From: Mesorhizobium sp. WSM2240
Lineage (GTDB): Bacteria > Pseudomonadota > Alphaproteobacteria > Rhizobiales > Rhizobiaceae
DNA length: 64,000 nucleotides
Reading direction: 5' to 3'
Assembly: GCF_040438645.1 (NCBI RefSeq)
Contig: NZ_CP159253.1
Span: 3,410,001 to 3,474,000, forward strand
This document shows, piece after piece, positions 1-10,884 of the stretch. A model generated the notes under the pieces. It had not been told where the DNA came from, searched no databases, and saw only the letters and a list, made by a program, of their open reading frames with translations. Position numbers and translations under genes: made by a program. Numbering within the stretch: the first letter of the stretch is position 1; every line of letters begins with the position of its first letter.

Positions 1-1100
<1,100 letters not shown>

Positions 1101-2768
1101 CTAAACTGCGTTCTCGCTGAGCAGGCGGTTCGCTGCCGCCCGCGCCTCTTCGGTAATGGTCGCGCCGGCCAGCATGCGGGCAATCTCCTCCTGCCGCGAG
1201 CCGCGGTCCATTTCCGCAATGCTGGTCGAGACCTGGCTGGCCCCGCCCGATTTGGAGATGAGGAAGTGTGTGCCCGCCCGTGCCGCGACCTGCGGCGCAT
1301 GGGTCACCGACAGCACCTGCACCCGTGCCGACAGCCGAGCCAGCCTCTGCCCGATGGCGTCGGCAACAGCCCCGCCAACACCAGTGTCGATCTCGTCGAA
1401 CACCAGCGTCGGCGCCGAGCCGCGATCTGCGAGCGCCACCTTGAGCGCCAGAAGGAAGCGCGACAGCTCGCCGCCTGACGCGACCTTCATCATCGGGCCG
1501 GCTCGCGTTCCGGGGTTGGTCCGCACCCAGAACTCGACCTGGTCGACGCCTTGTTCCATTCGGTTGTCGGGTTCACTCGACATTTCCACGATGAACTCGG
1601 CGCGTTCCAGCTTCAGCGCCGGCAATTCGGCCATCACGGTCTTCTGCAGGCCGACCGCCGCGCCCTTGCGCAATTCGGAAAGCCGCTGGGCGATCTCGTC
1701 GTAGGCATCGCGGGCGACCGCCGCCTGCTTTTCCAGGGTGCGAAGCCGCTCCTCGCCTGCATCGAGATCAGCGAGATCCGCCGCCATCGTATCACGCAGC
1801 TGCGCCAGATCGTCGACCTGCACATTGTGCTTGCGGGACGCGGCGCGCAGCGCAAACAGCCGCTCCTCGGCCCTTTCAAGCCGCTGCGGATCGTATACCG
1901 TCGCGCGCATGGCGGCCTCGACGGCCGATTGCGCCGCGTCGAGCGACAGCATCGCTTCGTCGAGCGAAGTCACCACCTCGTCGAGCAGGCCCGGAACATC
2001 GCCGGCCTTCCGCTGCAAGCGCCGCAGCAGGCTCGCAAGCTGCGGCAGCGGCGATTGCGGACCCGAAAGCACATCCTGCGCATCCTGGATCTCGGACGCA
2101 ATCTTCTCGGCCCGCATCATGCTGGTGCGAATTTCGGCAAGCTCGGTTTCCTCGCCGGGCTGCGGATCGAGCTGCGCGAGTTCGGCAACGGATGCGCGCA
2201 GATAATCGGCTTCGCGGGCGGCCGCCGCCACCTTGGCGCGGTGGCGCGCCAGTTCCTGCTCGCTTTCACGCCAGAGCCGCCACGCTTCGCTGCAAGCCCG
2301 GAGCTCGCCAAGCAGGCCGCCGAACGAATCGAGTAAGTCGCGATGCGCACCGGGGTCGACCAGCGCCCGCTCGTCATGCTGCCCGTGGATTTCGACCAGC
2401 GCCCGGCCTATGTCCCGCATAAGCGTGACGCTGGAAGGCTGGTCGTTCACGAAGACGCGGGTGCGCCCATCGGCCGTCTGCACGCGGCGCAGGATGATGT
2501 CGCCGTCATCGTCGAGCGCATTTTCGGCAAGCAGCATGCGCGCAGGATGGTTGCGCGGCACGTCGAAGACGGCAGAGACCTGGCCTTGCGCCGCGCCGTG
2601 GCGCACGAGCGATGCATCGCCCCGCGCCCCAAGCGCCAGCGAAAGCGCATCGAGAAGAATGGATTTGCCGGCGCCGGTCTCGCCGGTCAGCACGGAAAGG
2701 CCAGGCGAGAAATCGATGTCCAGCCGTTCGATCAGGACGATATCGCGGATCGACAGTCTGGAAAGCAT
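1101..2768 (-). CDS. recN: DNA repair protein RecN
   Basis: SMC-like ATPase acting in recombinational repair of double-strand breaks. The 555-residue length is normal for the family. The N terminus begins MLSRLSIRDIVLIERLDIDF and carries the Walker A GETGAGKSILLDAL near residue 32. A long central coiled-coil/hinge part is rich in Ala, Glu and Arg. The C-terminal half has the ABC signature ASGGELSRFLLALK and the Walker B TLVFDEIDTGVGG. It lies 10 bases downstream of bamD on the same strand. The bamD-recN-ligA order after lpxC is the usual alphaproteobacterial arrangement, so co-transcription is likely. No LexA-type operator was noticed at the short junction. Confidence 0.97.
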   Translation of the reverse strand: MLSRLSIRDIVLIERLDIDFSPGLSVLTGETGAGKSILLDALSLALGARGDASLVRHGAAQGQVSAVFDVPRNHPARMLLAENALDDDGDIILRRVQTADGRTRVFVNDQPSSVTLMRDIGRALVEIHGQHDERALVDPGAHRDLLDSFGGLLGELRACSEAWRLWRESEQELARHRAKVAAAAREADYLRASVAELAQLDPQPGEETELAEIRTSMMRAEKIASEIQDAQDVLSGPQSPLPQLASLLRRLQRKAGDVPGLLDEVVTSLDEAMLSLDAAQSAVEAAMRATVYDPQRLERAEERLFALRAASRKHNVQVDDLAQLRDTMAADLADLDAGEERLRTLEKQAAVARDAYDEIAQRLSELRKGAAVGLQKTVMAELPALKLERAEFIVEMSSEPDNRMEQGVDQVEFWVRTNPGTRAGPMMKVASGGELSRFLLALKVALADRGSAPTLVFDEIDTGVGGAVADAIGQRLARLSARVQVLSVTHAPQVAARAGTHFLISKSGGASQVSTSIAEMDRGSRQEEIARMLAGATITEEARAAANRLLSENAV

Positions 2769-2778
2769 GAAAGCCTGC

Positions 2779-3648
2779 TTAGGCGCCGGTAATCAGCTTT
2801 CCGGCCTTGGATATCCACGAACCGGCATTTTCGCGCGGCTGAAGGCCGCCTGTCTGCAACAGCGCATAGGAATCCTTGTACCACTGGCTGGCAGGATAGT
2901 TTTGCCCCAGCACGGCCGCGGCGGTCTGCGCTTCGGACGTCAGGCCCATCGCGTAGTAGCTTTCGGTGAGACGGGCGAGCGCCTCCTCGACGTGGCGCGT
3001 GTTGGAGTAGTTTTCGACCACGTACCGAAAGCGCTTGACTGCGGCTATGTATTCGCGCCGCTCGAGATAATAGCGGCCGACCTGCATCTCCTTGCCGGCG
3101 AGCTGGTCGCGGGCGAACCGCACTTTTTCGCGGGCGTCGTCGACATATTCGGATTCGGGCCAGCGCTGCACCACCTCTTCCATCGCTTCGATGGCGCGGC
3201 GCGATTCCTTCTGATCCTGCGTCACATCGCGAATCTGCCGGAAATAGCTCAGGCCGACGATGTACTGCGCGTAGGCCGCGTCTTCGGTCGATGGATAGAG
3301 CGAGACGTAGCGTTTGGCCGAGTTGATGGCATCGTCGTAATTGCCCTGGCGGTAATTGGCGAAAGCGCCCATGACCATCGATTTGCGGGCCCATTCCGAA
3401 TAGGGATGCTGGCGGTCGACCGCGTCGAACTTGCGGCTGGCTTCCTTGAGCCGGCCGGCATTGAGGTTGGCCAGGCCCTGATTGTAGAGCACGTCCGCCG
3501 GCTCGGTCTGGTCCACATAGGTCGCCAGATCGATGTCGTCTTCCGTCGACATGCAGCCTGACAGGACCGCCGGCGCTGCCAGAACCGACAAGGCCAGCAA
3601 GGCCGCCCGCAAGGGCTTTTTCGCTTCAGCAGCGCGCTGGAGAATCAT
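2779..3648 (-). CDS. bamD: Outer membrane assembly lipoprotein BamD (ComL)
   Basis: Outer-membrane lipoprotein of the BAM complex, which inserts beta-barrel proteins. The chosen start at 3648 gives [20 protein letters not shown], a signal peptide ending in the lipobox LSGC near residue 29; longer upstream reading frames add an implausible N-terminal tail. The mature 260 residues consist of TPR-like helices (for example [20 protein letters not shown] and [16 protein letters not shown]), as expected for YfiO/BamD. Total length is about 289 residues. It lies 160 bases downstream of lpxC and immediately upstream of recN. Location between lpxC and recN is typical in Rhizobiales. Confidence 0.94.
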   Translation of the reverse strand: MILQRAAEAKKPLRAALLALSVLAAPAVLSGCMSTEDDIDLATYVDQTEPADVLYNQGLANLNAGRLKEASRKFDAVDRQHPYSEWARKSMVMGAFANYRQGNYDDAINSAKRYVSLYPSTEDAAYAQYIVGLSYFRQIRDVTQDQKESRRAIEAMEEVVQRWPESEYVDDAREKVRFARDQLAGKEMQVGRYYLERREYIAAVKRFRYVVENYSNTRHVEEALARLTESYYAMGLTSEAQTAAAVLGQNYPASQWYKDSYALLQTGGLQPRENAGSWISKAGKLITGA

Positions 3649-3808
3649 GATCGGAACGGCCCCTCTCGGCGTCATTTCACTTGGAAATTTGCAGCCATAA
3701 ACCATAACTGCTTCTGCACGGCAAACGCTATCGCCCGGCATTGGCGCATTTTTGTGGCGCACCCTCTGCGGACAAAGGCGGCGACAGTGCCGCCGCCTTT
3801 TCTCTGGA

Positions 3809-4759
3809 TCAGAGCATCCAGGGTGCGAAAACCGGCGCGTTGACGGCGATCATTTCGGCCGAACGGCCGCGCTCGCGGCGGGTCGTTTCGACGATCTCAA
3901 AAGCCGAGCGGTCGGAAAGCAGACGGCGCAGCGCCGATGCGTTGAGCTTATGGCCGCCGCGATAGGAGCGGAAGCAGCCGATGAAACGGGCGCCCGCGAG
4001 CGCCAGATCGCCCATTGCATCGAGCGTCTTGTGGCGCACGAATTCGTTCGAATAGCGCAGCCCCTCGACATTTATGACGCGGCTGTCGTCGCCGATCACC
4101 ACCGAATTTTCGAGCGACGACCCGAGCGCGTATCCGGCGGCCCACAGACGCTCGACATCCTTCATGAAGCCGAAGGTGCGCGCCCGCGCAATGTCGTGAC
4201 GGAAAACGTCGGCATCGATGTCGGCGGCGTAGGACTGCCGACCAATCGCAGGACTGTCGAAGTCGATCTCGATCTCGAAACGCGTACCGCCATAGGGACG
4301 AAACTCGGCCCAGGACGCGCCGTTCTCGATTCGCACCGGCTTCAGGACGCGGATATAGCGCCGCTTGACCGCCAGCGTCTCGACGCCGGCCTGATCTATG
4401 GCATCGACGAACATTGCGGCGCTGCCGTCAAGGATCGGCACCTCGGCCCCGTCGATCTCGATGGAGAGATTGTCGATGCCAAGGCCGAGCAATGCGGCCA
4501 TGACATGCTCGACGGTCGCTACATGATGGCCGGACGGATCGCCCAGAACCGTGCACAGCGCCGTACCGCCAACCTCCGAGACCAAGGCTGGCAGTTCGCG
4601 GCCGGGGCCGCCCTCACCCGTATAATGGAAAACGATCCCGGTGTCGGGATCGGCCGGATGGAAATGCATTGAAACTTGTTTTCCGCTGTGAACGCCGATG
4701 CCCGACAGCGTCACGCGCGATTTGAGAGTTGTCTGATAGTCGTGCAAGTCGATCCCCAT
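3809..4759 (-). CDS. lpxC: UDP-3-O-acyl-N-acetylglucosamine deacetylase LpxC
   Basis: Zinc-dependent deacetylase catalysing the committed step of lipid A synthesis. The start at 4759 gives [20 protein letters not shown] and 316 residues, the normal length; an in-frame 27-codon upstream extension is unlikely to be translated. Visible zinc ligands are His in [11 protein letters not shown] (residue 85) and the His/Asp pair of [15 protein letters not shown] in the C-terminal third. The typical GIGVHSG and [11 protein letters not shown] stretches are present. It follows ftsZ with a 279-base gap, so it probably has its own promoter as well as read-through. That gap holds two GANTC sites (4892 and 4906) and a strong hairpin. 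Confidence 0.97.
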   Translation of the reverse strand: MGIDLHDYQTTLKSRVTLSGIGVHSGKQVSMHFHPADPDTGIVFHYTGEGGPGRELPALVSEVGGTALCTVLGDPSGHHVATVEHVMAALLGLGIDNLSIEIDGAEVPILDGSAAMFVDAIDQAGVETLAVKRRYIRVLKPVRIENGASWAEFRPYGGTRFEIEIDFDSPAIGRQSYAADIDADVFRHDIARARTFGFMKDVERLWAAGYALGSSLENSVVIGDDSRVINVEGLRYSNEFVRHKTLDAMGDLALAGARFIGCFRSYRGGHKLNASALRRLLSDRSAFEIVETTRRERGRSAEMIAVNAPVFAPWML

Positions 4760-4984
4760 ATGCCCAATTGATCCGTCCGCTACACGATCCCAAATGTGTG
4801 CGGCTCTTGATTTTGTCGGTCTGCAGGACATCATCCCCAAAACTCCCTGCAGCCGTTTCTTTCGGCGGCGAAGATAGTATTCCGGCGAAGAGACTCCAAA
4901 TCACGGATTCTTACCCCGTGTTACGCATGCCTCGCTTGCATCTCTTCGCCCAACCTTCTGATTTTTCTATCATTTCAAACGCCG

Positions 4985-5012
4985 ACGGGCGGGCCAAAAA
5001 GCGCCCGCCCGT
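4985..5012 (-). terminator. GC-rich hairpin downstream of ftsZ
   Basis: ACGGGCGGGC (4985-4994) pairs perfectly with GCCCGCCCGT (5003-5012) across an 8-base loop, 27 bases past the ftsZ stop. The minus strand has no clear T-run after the stem, so this may be an attenuating hairpin or mRNA 3' stabiliser rather than a strong intrinsic terminator. Confidence 0.5.
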
Positions 5013-5038
5013 TAAGCTTGATTACCGTCCGTTAACGG

Positions 5039-6694
5039 TCAGTTGGCCTGGCGGCGTAAAAACGCCGGAATCTCCAGCTGATCGTCTTCCTGAGTCGCCC
5101 TCGGCTGCGGCTGAAGCCGGCCATGTTCGTCGAGTTGGCCGCGGCGCGGCGCATAGAGCTGCGGGTCCTGGCTGGCGATTCGCCGCGCTTCCGGCGCGGG
5201 CTGGCGCAGCTTCGGCTCGCGCGGCTGGGCCGGCTGCAAGCGCGCCGGCTCCTCCTCGCGACGCGACAGGCCGTTGGTCAGCCGTTTGAGCAGCCCCATC
5301 GGCCCGCTGCTCTCATGGTCGGCCGGGCGGCTCTTGGCCTCAACTTCCGCCTTCACGACCGGCGGGAAGTCCTCCACCCGCGGCATGCGCGGCTGGACGG
5401 CTGCCGGCTGCATCTCCCGCACCGGCTGCGGAGCCGGAGCCATCATCTGCGGCTGTGCAGGCTGCGCGACCTGTTCGGCCGGCGGGGCCTGGAACAGCTT
5501 GCTCTGCGGACGGAAGTCGTCCTGGACGGCTACCGGGCGCGGCGCGGCCATGGCGGCGGCGTTCTCCTCGGCCATGCGGATGGCTTCTGCGACCGGGTCG
5601 GCGGCGCGCACCTCCATCTGCGGAGCCGATTGCACCGGGACCGGCGCAGGCCGCGCTTCGGCGGCCGGGCGCGGAGCCGGCTTCAGCGGCTGGCGGATGG
5701 CGATCGGCGCGGCGGCGATTTCGGCCGCCGTCTTGTCGATGCCCGTCGCAACCACCGAGACGCGAATGACGCCTTCGAGTTCTTCGTCGAAAGTCGCGCC
5801 AAGGATGATGTTGGCGTCCTGATCGACCTCCTCGCGGATGCGGGTCGCCGCTTCGTCGACTTCGAACAGCGTCAGGTCGCGCCCGCCGGTGATCGAGATC
5901 AGCAGGCCCTTTGCGCCGCGCATCGTCGTTTCGTCGAGCAGCGGATTGGCGATCGCGGCTTCCGCGGCGGCCATTGCGCGACCTTCACCCGAGGCTTCGC
6001 CGGTGCCCATCATCGCCTTGCCCATCTCGCGCATCACCGAGCGTACGTCGGCAAAGTCGAGATTGATCAGGCCTTCCTTGACCATCAGGTCGGTGATGCA
6101 GGCGACGCCTGAATACAGCACCTGGTCGGCCATGGCGAAGGCGTCGGCGAAGGTGGTCTTGTCGTTGGCAAGGCGGAACAGGTTCTGGTTCGGGATGACG
6201 ATCAGCGTATCGACGCACTTCTGCAGTTCCTCGATACCGAGGTCGGCCGTCTTCATGCGGCGCTGACCCTCGAAGTGGAACGGCTTGGTCACCACGCCGA
6301 CTGTAAGGATGCCCTTTTCCCGCGCCGCGCGGGCGACAACGGGAGCAGCGCCGGTGCCGGTGCCGCCACCCATGCCGGCAGTGACGAAGCACATATGCGT
6401 GTTGGACAAATGATCGATGATCTCGTCGATGCACTCCTCGGCGGCGGCGCGCCCGACTTCCGGCTGCGACCCGGCGCCGAGACCCTCGGTGACGTGAGCG
6501 CCGAGCTGGATCAAGCGGTCGGCCTTCGACATGGTCAGCGCCTGCGCATCGGTGTTGGCCACGACGAATTCGACGCCACGCAGCCCCGCCGTGATCATGT
6601 TGTTGACTGCGTTGCCGCCGCCGCCCCCGACACCGAACACGGTGATGCGTGGCTTAAGCTCGGTGATGTCCGGCTTCTTCAGATTGATCGTCAT
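5039..6694 (-). CDS. ftsZ: Cell division protein FtsZ
   Basis: Tubulin-like GTPase that forms the division ring. The tubulin signature [10 protein letters not shown] is at about residues 109-118 and the N-terminal [14 protein letters not shown] is canonical. The globular core ends near residue 320. It is followed by an unusually long linker of about 215 residues rich in Pro, Ala, Gln and Arg, and then the conserved C-terminal peptide [10 protein letters not shown] that binds FtsA and other partners. The 551 residues are long compared with about 385 in E. coli but normal for Rhizobiales, where the linker is extended. It lies 70 bases downstream of ftsA and ends the ddlB-ftsQ-ftsA-ftsZ unit. 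Confidence 0.98.
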   Translation of the reverse strand: MTINLKKPDITELKPRITVFGVGGGGGNAVNNMITAGLRGVEFVVANTDAQALTMSKADRLIQLGAHVTEGLGAGSQPEVGRAAAEECIDEIIDHLSNTHMCFVTAGMGGGTGTGAAPVVARAAREKGILTVGVVTKPFHFEGQRRMKTADLGIEELQKCVDTLIVIPNQNLFRLANDKTTFADAFAMADQVLYSGVACITDLMVKEGLINLDFADVRSVMREMGKAMMGTGEASGEGRAMAAAEAAIANPLLDETTMRGAKGLLISITGGRDLTLFEVDEAATRIREEVDQDANIILGATFDEELEGVIRVSVVATGIDKTAAEIAAAPIAIRQPLKPAPRPAAEARPAPVPVQSAPQMEVRAADPVAEAIRMAEENAAAMAAPRPVAVQDDFRPQSKLFQAPPAEQVAQPAQPQMMAPAPQPVREMQPAAVQPRMPRVEDFPPVVKAEVEAKSRPADHESSGPMGLLKRLTNGLSRREEEPARLQPAQPREPKLRQPAPEARRIASQDPQLYAPRRGQLDEHGRLQPQPRATQEDDQLEIPAFLRRQAN

Positions 6695-6764
6695 TGTCTT
6701 CGTCCTTTGCCTTTCCCGCCGCTTCGCCGCTGCGGCCGCCTATGGGGCTGTCCCCGTCGAATAT

Positions 6765-8075
6765 CTAAAAACTGTCTCTCAACCACTGACTCATGCGATG
6801 AAACTTTCCCCCTGTCCCGGTCATCCGCAGCCGGGCGAAACCGCCCGCCTGGGCGCTTTCGAAACTCGCCACCTGCGGATAGATCAGAAGACCGACCGCC
6901 GTCGCAAAAGCCGGCCCCTTGGCCGCCTCGGGCAGCCCGGCCACGCCGAGCGGCCGCCCGATGCGAACGTTGCGGCCGAGAATTCGGCGAGCCGCTTCCG
7001 GCAGCCCGGAAAGCTGGCTAGCTCCGCCTGTGAGCACCACGCGCTTACCGACCGCGTTGCCGTAGCCGGACTTGTTCAGCCGGTCGCGCAATATCTCGAG
7101 CGTTTCCTCGATGCGCGCGCGGATGATGCGGGTCATCACCGAGCGCGGTATCTGCAGGGGCGCCTCGCCATCATCGCTGCCGATCGGCTGGATCGAGACA
7201 AGGTCGCGATCGTCGGCGCTGCCTGGCAGCGCCGAGCCGTGCATCACCTTCAGGCGCTCGGCATCCTCGAGCCGGGTCGACAGCCCCTTGGCCATGTCCA
7301 TGGTGACATGGCTGCCGCCGACGGGGATGGCGTCGCCATGAACGAATTTGCCGTCGGCGAAGACCGAGATCGTCGTCGTGCCGCCGCCCATGTCGATGCA
7401 GGCCGCGCCCATTTCGAGCTCGTCGTCGACAAGGGCCGCAAGGCCGCTGGCATAAGGAGTCGCCACCATGCGCTCAACCGACAGATGCGAGCGATTGATG
7501 CAGAGTTCTAGATTGCGCAGCGGCGCAGCATCGCCGGTCAGGACATGCATGTCGACGCCGAGCGTGTCGCCGACCATGCCGCGCGGATCGCGCACGCCGC
7601 GCTCCGCATCGAGCGAGAAGGCAACCGGCAGCGAATGCACCACTTCGCGCTCCGCCTTCAGCGCCTGCTTGGAGCCAGCCGCAAGCACGCGCTTGATGTC
7701 GGCTGCATCCACCTCATGGCCGCCGAGATTGATCGTCGCCGAGAACGACCGGCTCTTCAGCCTGCCGGCTGTGAGGTTGACGATCAGCGAATCGACCGTC
7801 AGCCCCGCCATCCGCTCGGCGGCGTCCACCGCCAGCCTGATGGCGTGCTCGGCGCGATCGAGATCGACGACCACGCCGGACTTCACGCCCTGAGATTTCT
7901 GGTGGCCGATGCCGATCACGCGCGCCTGGTGAGTGCGGCCCTTGAGCAACTGCCCTTCTTCCCGCGGCTTGAGCTTGGCCACCACGCAGCACACTTTGCT
8001 CGACCCGACGTCGAGCACGGTAACGATGCCGGAGCGACGCGTCTGGGCGTCCTTGCGACCGGAGAGCCAGCTCAT
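6765..8075 (-). CDS. ftsA: Cell division protein FtsA
   Basis: Actin-like membrane-associated ATPase that tethers FtsZ to the membrane and recruits later division proteins. The protein is 436 residues. The phosphate-1 loop IVTVLDVGSSKVCCVVA is at residues 18-34. The 1C domain follows, with LIVNLTAGRLKSRSF. The phosphate-2 motif is ACIDMGGGTTTISVFADGKF, and the adenosine motif RVVLTGGASQLSGLPE is near residue 365. The C terminus (FHRMSQWLRDSF) is an amphipathic helix of the type used as membrane-targeting sequence. The start overlaps the ftsQ stop by 4 bases, indicating translational coupling. Confidence 0.97.
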   Translation of the reverse strand: MSWLSGRKDAQTRRSGIVTVLDVGSSKVCCVVAKLKPREEGQLLKGRTHQARVIGIGHQKSQGVKSGVVVDLDRAEHAIRLAVDAAERMAGLTVDSLIVNLTAGRLKSRSFSATINLGGHEVDAADIKRVLAAGSKQALKAEREVVHSLPVAFSLDAERGVRDPRGMVGDTLGVDMHVLTGDAAPLRNLELCINRSHLSVERMVATPYASGLAALVDDELEMGAACIDMGGGTTTISVFADGKFVHGDAIPVGGSHVTMDMAKGLSTRLEDAERLKVMHGSALPGSADDRDLVSIQPIGSDDGEAPLQIPRSVMTRIIRARIEETLEILRDRLNKSGYGNAVGKRVVLTGGASQLSGLPEAARRILGRNVRIGRPLGVAGLPEAAKGPAFATAVGLLIYPQVASFESAQAGGFARLRMTGTGGKFHRMSQWLRDSF

Positions 8076-9034
8076 ATCTTCTTCTCCGGCTTGATCTTGA
8101 GGCCCTTGAAGCGGTCGCTGAGCGCGGCGTTGCGGCGCACCGTCGCTTCCGGCGTAAGCTGCACCACCAGGCGATCCGGCAGCCGCATGTCGACGGAGGC
8201 GATATCGCGCGACAAAAGCCCGCTCTCGCGGTCCATCTGCAGAAGGTCGGCGATGGCTTGGTCCTCGCCGGCCTCAGGAAGCTTTATGGTAATGCCGTTT
8301 TCCAGCCGCAGATCCCAGCGCCGCTCCGACACCCGGATAAAGCCCTTCACCCGCGCCGCCAATTCGGGAAACTGGCGGATCTTGCCGACGAAACCCGAGG
8401 CATGATCATTCGCGCCATAGCCGATGACCAGCGGCAGCATTGCGTGGCGGCCGCCAGAATAGGGCGCAATGACATTGCCCGCTTCTCCGACGATGGCGAG
8501 TTGGCTGCCATGCTGCCAAAGTGCGAAGGGCTTGCGCTCCTCGATGCGTACTTCGAGCGTGTCGGGATAGACCTTGCGCACCGAGGCGACCTCGACCCAC
8601 GGCAAGCCCGCAATGCGCGCACGCGCCTCGTCGGCGTCGAAGCCGATCAGCGAGGTCCAGCCGTCAAGTTCGAGCTTTTCCAGTATGTCGATCTCGGATG
8701 TTTCGTAATGGCCGGCGACACGCACCTCGTCGACAGCGAAGCCAGTGCGGGCGGTCACAGCCTGGACGAAGGCCGGCATATGGCCGCCGAGATAGGCACC
8801 GTAGAGGCTGCTCGCCCCCAGGAAGACGGCGGTCATGATGGTCGCGCAGAAGGGCGGCGGCGTGAAGTCGCCACTGCCGAGACGGGCGGCGACGCGCGCC
8901 GGCCGGCGCAGCCAGCGCGGCAGCACGAAGTGCGGCGCTGCAAGCCAAGCGCCGACGACGCCCGGCGTGGCCGCGTCCGTCCTTTGGGCTTGTCCCAACT
9001 TCAACGCGAACACGAAGCGTCCTCCACCATCCAA
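8072..9034 (-). CDS. ftsQ: Cell division protein FtsQ
   Basis: Bitopic inner-membrane division protein (DivIB family) linking early and late divisome components. The 320 residues comprise a basic cytoplasmic N-terminal tail, one transmembrane segment around residues 68-85 ([17 protein letters not shown]), and a POTRA domain beginning [18 protein letters not shown]. After that comes the FtsQ/DivIB domain with [20 protein letters not shown]. The start at 9034 lies 34 bases inside the ddlB end and the stop overlaps ftsA by 4 bases, so ddlB, ftsQ and ftsA are tightly coupled. The exact start could be a few codons downstream. Confidence 0.95.
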   Translation of the reverse strand: MDGGGRFVFALKLGQAQRTDAATPGVVGAWLAAPHFVLPRWLRRPARVAARLGSGDFTPPPFCATIMTAVFLGASSLYGAYLGGHMPAFVQAVTARTGFAVDEVRVAGHYETSEIDILEKLELDGWTSLIGFDADEARARIAGLPWVEVASVRKVYPDTLEVRIEERKPFALWQHGSQLAIVGEAGNVIAPYSGGRHAMLPLVIGYGANDHASGFVGKIRQFPELAARVKGFIRVSERRWDLRLENGITIKLPEAGEDQAIADLLQMDRESGLLSRDIASVDMRLPDRLVVQLTPEATVRRNAALSDRFKGLKIKPEKKI

Positions 9035-9927
9035 CTCAATAGCTCGCCGAAGGAATGTCCCGCTTCCGCGGCGATCTCGGGCACAAGCGATGTCGGCGTC
9101 ATGCCCGGCTGGGTGTTGACCTCGAGCCAGACCAGCTCGCCATTTTCGGAATGACGGTCGTCGTAGCGGAAGTCCGACCGGGTGACGCCCCGGCAGCCGA
9201 TTGCTTGATGTGCCTTGAGAGACAGTGTCTGTATTTTTTGGTAAATATTTAGTGAAATTTTAGCGGGGCAGACGTGTTTTGAGCCCCCCGGAACGTATTT
9301 TGAATCATAGTCGTAGAAGGAATGGCCGGTCGGGATGATCTCCGTCACCCCGAGCGCCACGTCGCCCATCACGGCGCAAGTTAGCTCCCGTCCGTGCACG
9401 TAGCGCTCGACCATCACCGTATCGCCGTACTTCCACTCCGCCGAGCCGATCACTTGCGGCGGATGCGACTGGCCCTCCTTGACGATGACGACGCCGAAGC
9501 TCGATCCCTCATTAACCGGCTTGACCACATAGGGCGGCTTCATCGGATGCTTGGTTCCGATCGAAAATCGGCTCATCACCCTGGATTCCGCAACGGGGAC
9601 GCCGGCGACCTTGGCGATTATCTTGGACTGCTCCTTGTTCATCGCCAGCGCCGAGGCGAGAACGCCCGAATGGGTGTAGGGAATGGCGAGATATTCAAGG
9701 ATTCCCTGGATCGTGCCGTCCTCGCCGAACGGCCCATGCAGCGCGTTGAACGCCACGTCCGGCTTTAATTCCGAAAGGACCCGGCCAATATCGCGCGTAA
9801 CGTCCACGCGCGTCACCCGATAGCCTTCAGCCTCCAACGCATCTGCGCACGAATTTCCGGAAGACAGGGACACGGGCCGCTCGGAGGAGAACCCTCCCAA
9901 CAATACGGCGACGTGCTTTTTCGACAT
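9001..9927 (-). CDS. ddlB: D-alanine--D-alanine ligase DdlB
   Basis: ATP-grasp ligase making the D-Ala-D-Ala dipeptide for MurF. The start at 9927 gives [20 protein letters not shown] and 308 residues, the normal length; a 32-codon upstream extension is in frame but unlike the family. Motifs seen: the N-terminal [11 protein letters not shown], the substrate loop [15 protein letters not shown], the ATP-grasp [15 protein letters not shown], and the C-terminal ARG/Asn region [18 protein letters not shown]. It is the first gene of the ddlB-ftsQ-ftsA-ftsZ part of the cluster because the acetyltransferase upstream is divergent; its promoter should therefore lie within 9928-10235. Confidence 0.97.
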   Translation of the reverse strand: MSKKHVAVLLGGFSSERPVSLSSGNSCADALEAEGYRVTRVDVTRDIGRVLSELKPDVAFNALHGPFGEDGTIQGILEYLAIPYTHSGVLASALAMNKEQSKIIAKVAGVPVAESRVMSRFSIGTKHPMKPPYVVKPVNEGSSFGVVIVKEGQSHPPQVIGSAEWKYGDTVMVERYVHGRELTCAVMGDVALGVTEIIPTGHSFYDYDSKYVPGGSKHVCPAKISLNIYQKIQTLSLKAHQAIGCRGVTRSDFRYDDRHSENGELVWLEVNTQPGMTPTSLVPEIAAEAGHSFGELLSWMVEDASCSR

Positions 9928-9976
9928 GCTTCCGCAATCCCCATGCGAACCGGCTACACACACGTTTCCTGAAGTT

Positions 9977-10103
9977 GAATCCGAGTCTTCCGGCGGTTGC
10001 CCCCCAGACGGAAAACGCGTCATCGACTCAAATCAGGAAACGCTTTTGTCCAAAGAATCAGAGACTGGATTCCGTGGCAAGCCCTGAGGATTCAATCAGA
10101 TTC
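9977..10103. promoter_or_regulatory. Cluster of seven GANTC (CcrM methylation) sites upstream of ddlB-ftsQAZ
   Basis: GANTC occurs at 9977, 9983, 10025, 10055, 10068, 10089 and 10099, seven times in 127 bp where about 0.5 would be expected by chance. GANTC is the target of the cell-cycle methyltransferase CcrM in alphaproteobacteria, and GcrA reads its methylation state at sigma-70 promoters. The cluster is in the 308-base interval between divergent ddlB (start 9927) and the acetyltransferase gene (start 10236), which otherwise holds no gene I can support. A role in cell-cycle control of ddlB-ftsQAZ is an inference. Confidence 0.6.
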
Positions 10104-10235
10104 ACTTTATGTAAAAAGAGTGCGGTTGTGGCCGAGATGCACTGCGAAAATCGCCTAGGGCCTCTGGATGCGGCTTGCAACCCGTTGCGGACTTACACCC
10201 TTCGCGCGAGAATGCGAACTGACGACGAGGCTTTC

Positions 10236-10796
10236 ATGAGGGAGAGCGCTATTTCTGGATATCAAGATTTCTCTCCTCCCGTCATCCGGAGGGGATCATT
10301 GGCGGATATTCAAAGCCTCGGCATCATCGGACCAGCTGCCTATGCGGCCGCGTATGGATACCTGTGGGACAACAGCGCAGCCTTGGAACGGCAGCTCGCA
10401 ACATTTGGTGCTGAAGCATTCGCAAAGCTGTTGGAGCGGGCCGATGCCAGACTATGGATCGCACAGGCAGACGCGTCGATCTTGGGCTTTCTCACTATGG
10501 TCGTCGGTTCCGCCAATCCCGTCACCGAGGAAGCCAACGGTGCAGAAGTACCAAGAATCTACCTCCTGCCGGGGGCTCAAAGGCTTGGATTAGGAAAGAA
10601 ACTCCTTAGTTCAGCAATAGCTCAGGCACGAGATGAGAACCTTGGTCACATCTGGCTCGATGTCATGGCGTCAGCTGAGCACGCCAGGGCAGCCTATCTG
10701 AAGTGGGGCTTCTCAGAACTTGGCTCTAGGAAGTTTGACAAGCCGGTCAAGGCCGAGCTCGCGGACATGGTGGTACTAATAAAACATCTCAAATGA
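10236..10796 (+). CDS. GNAT family N-acetyltransferase inserted in the dcw cluster
   Basis: Acyl-CoA-dependent N-acetyltransferase of the GNAT fold; the substrate cannot be told. The start at 10236 (MRESAISGYQDFSPPVIRRG) is preceded by GACGAGG at a good distance and gives 186 residues, whereas longer in-frame starts lack a site. The fold shows strand VIRRGSLADIQSL, then WIAQADASILGFLTMVV, then the acetyl-CoA loop VPRIYLLPGAQRLGLGKKLL (Q/RxxGxG/A type), then IWLDVMASAEHARAAYLKWGF, the typical C-terminal part. It is the only plus-strand gene between 1 and 24,550, divergent from ddlB and convergent with murB. Hand count over seven 60-base lines gives about 55% GC, against about 68% for a sampled murB line, suggesting acquisition. 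Confidence 0.88.
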   Translation: MRESAISGYQDFSPPVIRRGSLADIQSLGIIGPAAYAAAYGYLWDNSAALERQLATFGAEAFAKLLERADARLWIAQADASILGFLTMVVGSANPVTEEANGAEVPRIYLLPGAQRLGLGKKLLSSAIAQARDENLGHIWLDVMASAEHARAAYLKWGFSELGSRKFDKPVKAELADMVVLIKHLK

Positions 10797-10884
10797 GGCG
10801 ATCCTAATGGAAAGGAGCGCTTTTCGCTACGTGCCCAAGTTCACGCCGGCCATTAACGCCAAACGCGATGCATGGCTTTGAAAC

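Noticed and set aside
9975..10235. Upstream extension of the acetyltransferase frame back to 9975
   Set aside because: The stretch holds the GANTC cluster and the ddlB promoter, lacks a ribosome site, and the GNAT fold begins after 10236.
10807..10881. 24-codon frame after the acetyltransferase (MERSAFRYVPKFTPAINAKR...)
   Set aside because: Only a weak GAGG upstream and no membrane or known feature; too short to support.
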